In this document: piece by piece, positions 5,645 to 5,776 of the stretch | Layout: each line of letters begins with the position of its first letter | How positions within the stretch are numbered: the stretch's first letter is position 1 | NCBI GenBank assembly: GCA_038249605.1 | Contig: JBBSDH010000260.1 | Coordinates: 1 to 5,776 of the forward strand | DNA: 5,776 nucleotides | From: M3007 sp038249605 | Lineage (GTDB): Bacteria; Bacteroidota; Bacteroidia; Chitinophagales; Saprospiraceae | Reading direction: 5' to 3' | The notes under the pieces: generated by a model | Databases searched by the model: none | What the model was told of the DNA's origin: nothing | What the model saw: only the letters and a program-made list of their open reading frames with translations | Made by a program: the position numbers and the translations under genes

Positions 5645-5776
5645 TTAAAGATTGTCGGGAAGTTTCATCCAATTTTCCAGGATGTCGCGGATGCTGCCGT
5701 AAAGCACCGGTGAGGAAGCCAGCCATGCTTCGGGTTCTACCCATTCGATGAGGCTGATGTCTTCTTCGGTTTGGGG
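5645..5776 (-). CDS. Nudix hydrolase, C-terminal end (truncated by window edge)
   Basis: An open frame enters at the window edge and ends at the TAA at 5645-5647, giving 43 residues. It begins PQTEEDISLIEWVEPEAW and ends YGSIRDILENWMKLPDNL. This is the typical tail of Bacteroidota Nudix proteins (TEEDI..xEWV...L, then xYxSIRDVLE), the part after the Nudix box. The box itself (GX5EX7REUXEEXGU), which binds metal and cleaves nucleoside-diphosphate-linked substrates, lies outside the window and cannot be checked. Only 11 bp separate it from the Asp-box gene, so the two are probably co-transcribed. The reading frame is sound; the family name rests on a short segment, and the substrate is unknown. 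Confidence 0.7.
   Translation of the reverse strand, partial: PQTEEDISLIEWVEPEAWLASSPVLYGSIRDILENWMKLPDNL

Noticed and set aside
5634..5744. 37-codon N-terminal extension of the propeller protein
   Set aside because: It would bury the signal peptide and overlap the Nudix coding frame almost completely.

Overview
The window looks like a chromosomal stretch from a member of the Bacteroidota. The evidence is the PEP carboxylase with the TAHPTQFYPG form of its active-site signature, a short arginyltransferase-like protein of the Bacteroidota type, a secreted Asp-box (sortilin/Vps10-like) propeller protein, a lipoprotein with a minimal lipobox, AT-rich leaders without Shine-Dalgarno sequences, and a TAnnTTTG octamer of the kind used by the Bacteroidota housekeeping sigma factor. 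The genes are of moderate GC and the gaps are AT-rich. The phylum is an inference from these signs; I cannot place the organism lower than that.

Layout. 1-675 (minus) is the N-terminal 225 codons of phosphoenolpyruvate carboxylase (ppc), cut by the window edge. A 150-bp AT-rich divergent intergenic region follows. 826-1545 (plus) encodes a 239-residue protein of the arginyl/leucyl-tRNA-protein transferase superfamily that lacks most of the usual N-terminal cysteines. 1546-1934 is a 389-bp convergent gap. It holds a rho-independent-type hairpin for the plus gene (about 1575-1614), an unexplained structured stretch (1770-1805), a strong G.U-containing hairpin serving the minus strand (1836-1871), and a heptanucleotide tandem repeat (about 1872-1934). 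The repeat fills the whole interval between that hairpin and the stop codon of the next gene.

1935-2675 (minus) is an uncharacterised 246-residue lipoprotein with a possible promoter of its own at 2729-2736. 2781-5633 (minus) is a 950-residue secreted protein with ten clear Asp-box motifs, predicted to be a large sortilin-like beta-propeller. 5645-5776 (minus) is the last 43 codons of a probable Nudix hydrolase, only 11 bp upstream of the propeller gene and probably co-transcribed with it.

How the genes work together. The ppc and transferase genes are housekeeping or protein-quality functions that share a divergent promoter region. The Nudix, propeller and lipoprotein genes lie in the same direction and may form one transcription unit with an internal promoter, but no shared pathway can be read from the sequence. 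I found no mobile element, CRISPR array, tRNA, rRNA or clear new defence or metabolic system. The most distinctive signals are the heptad repeat abutting the lipoprotein stop codon and the cysteine-poor transferase.
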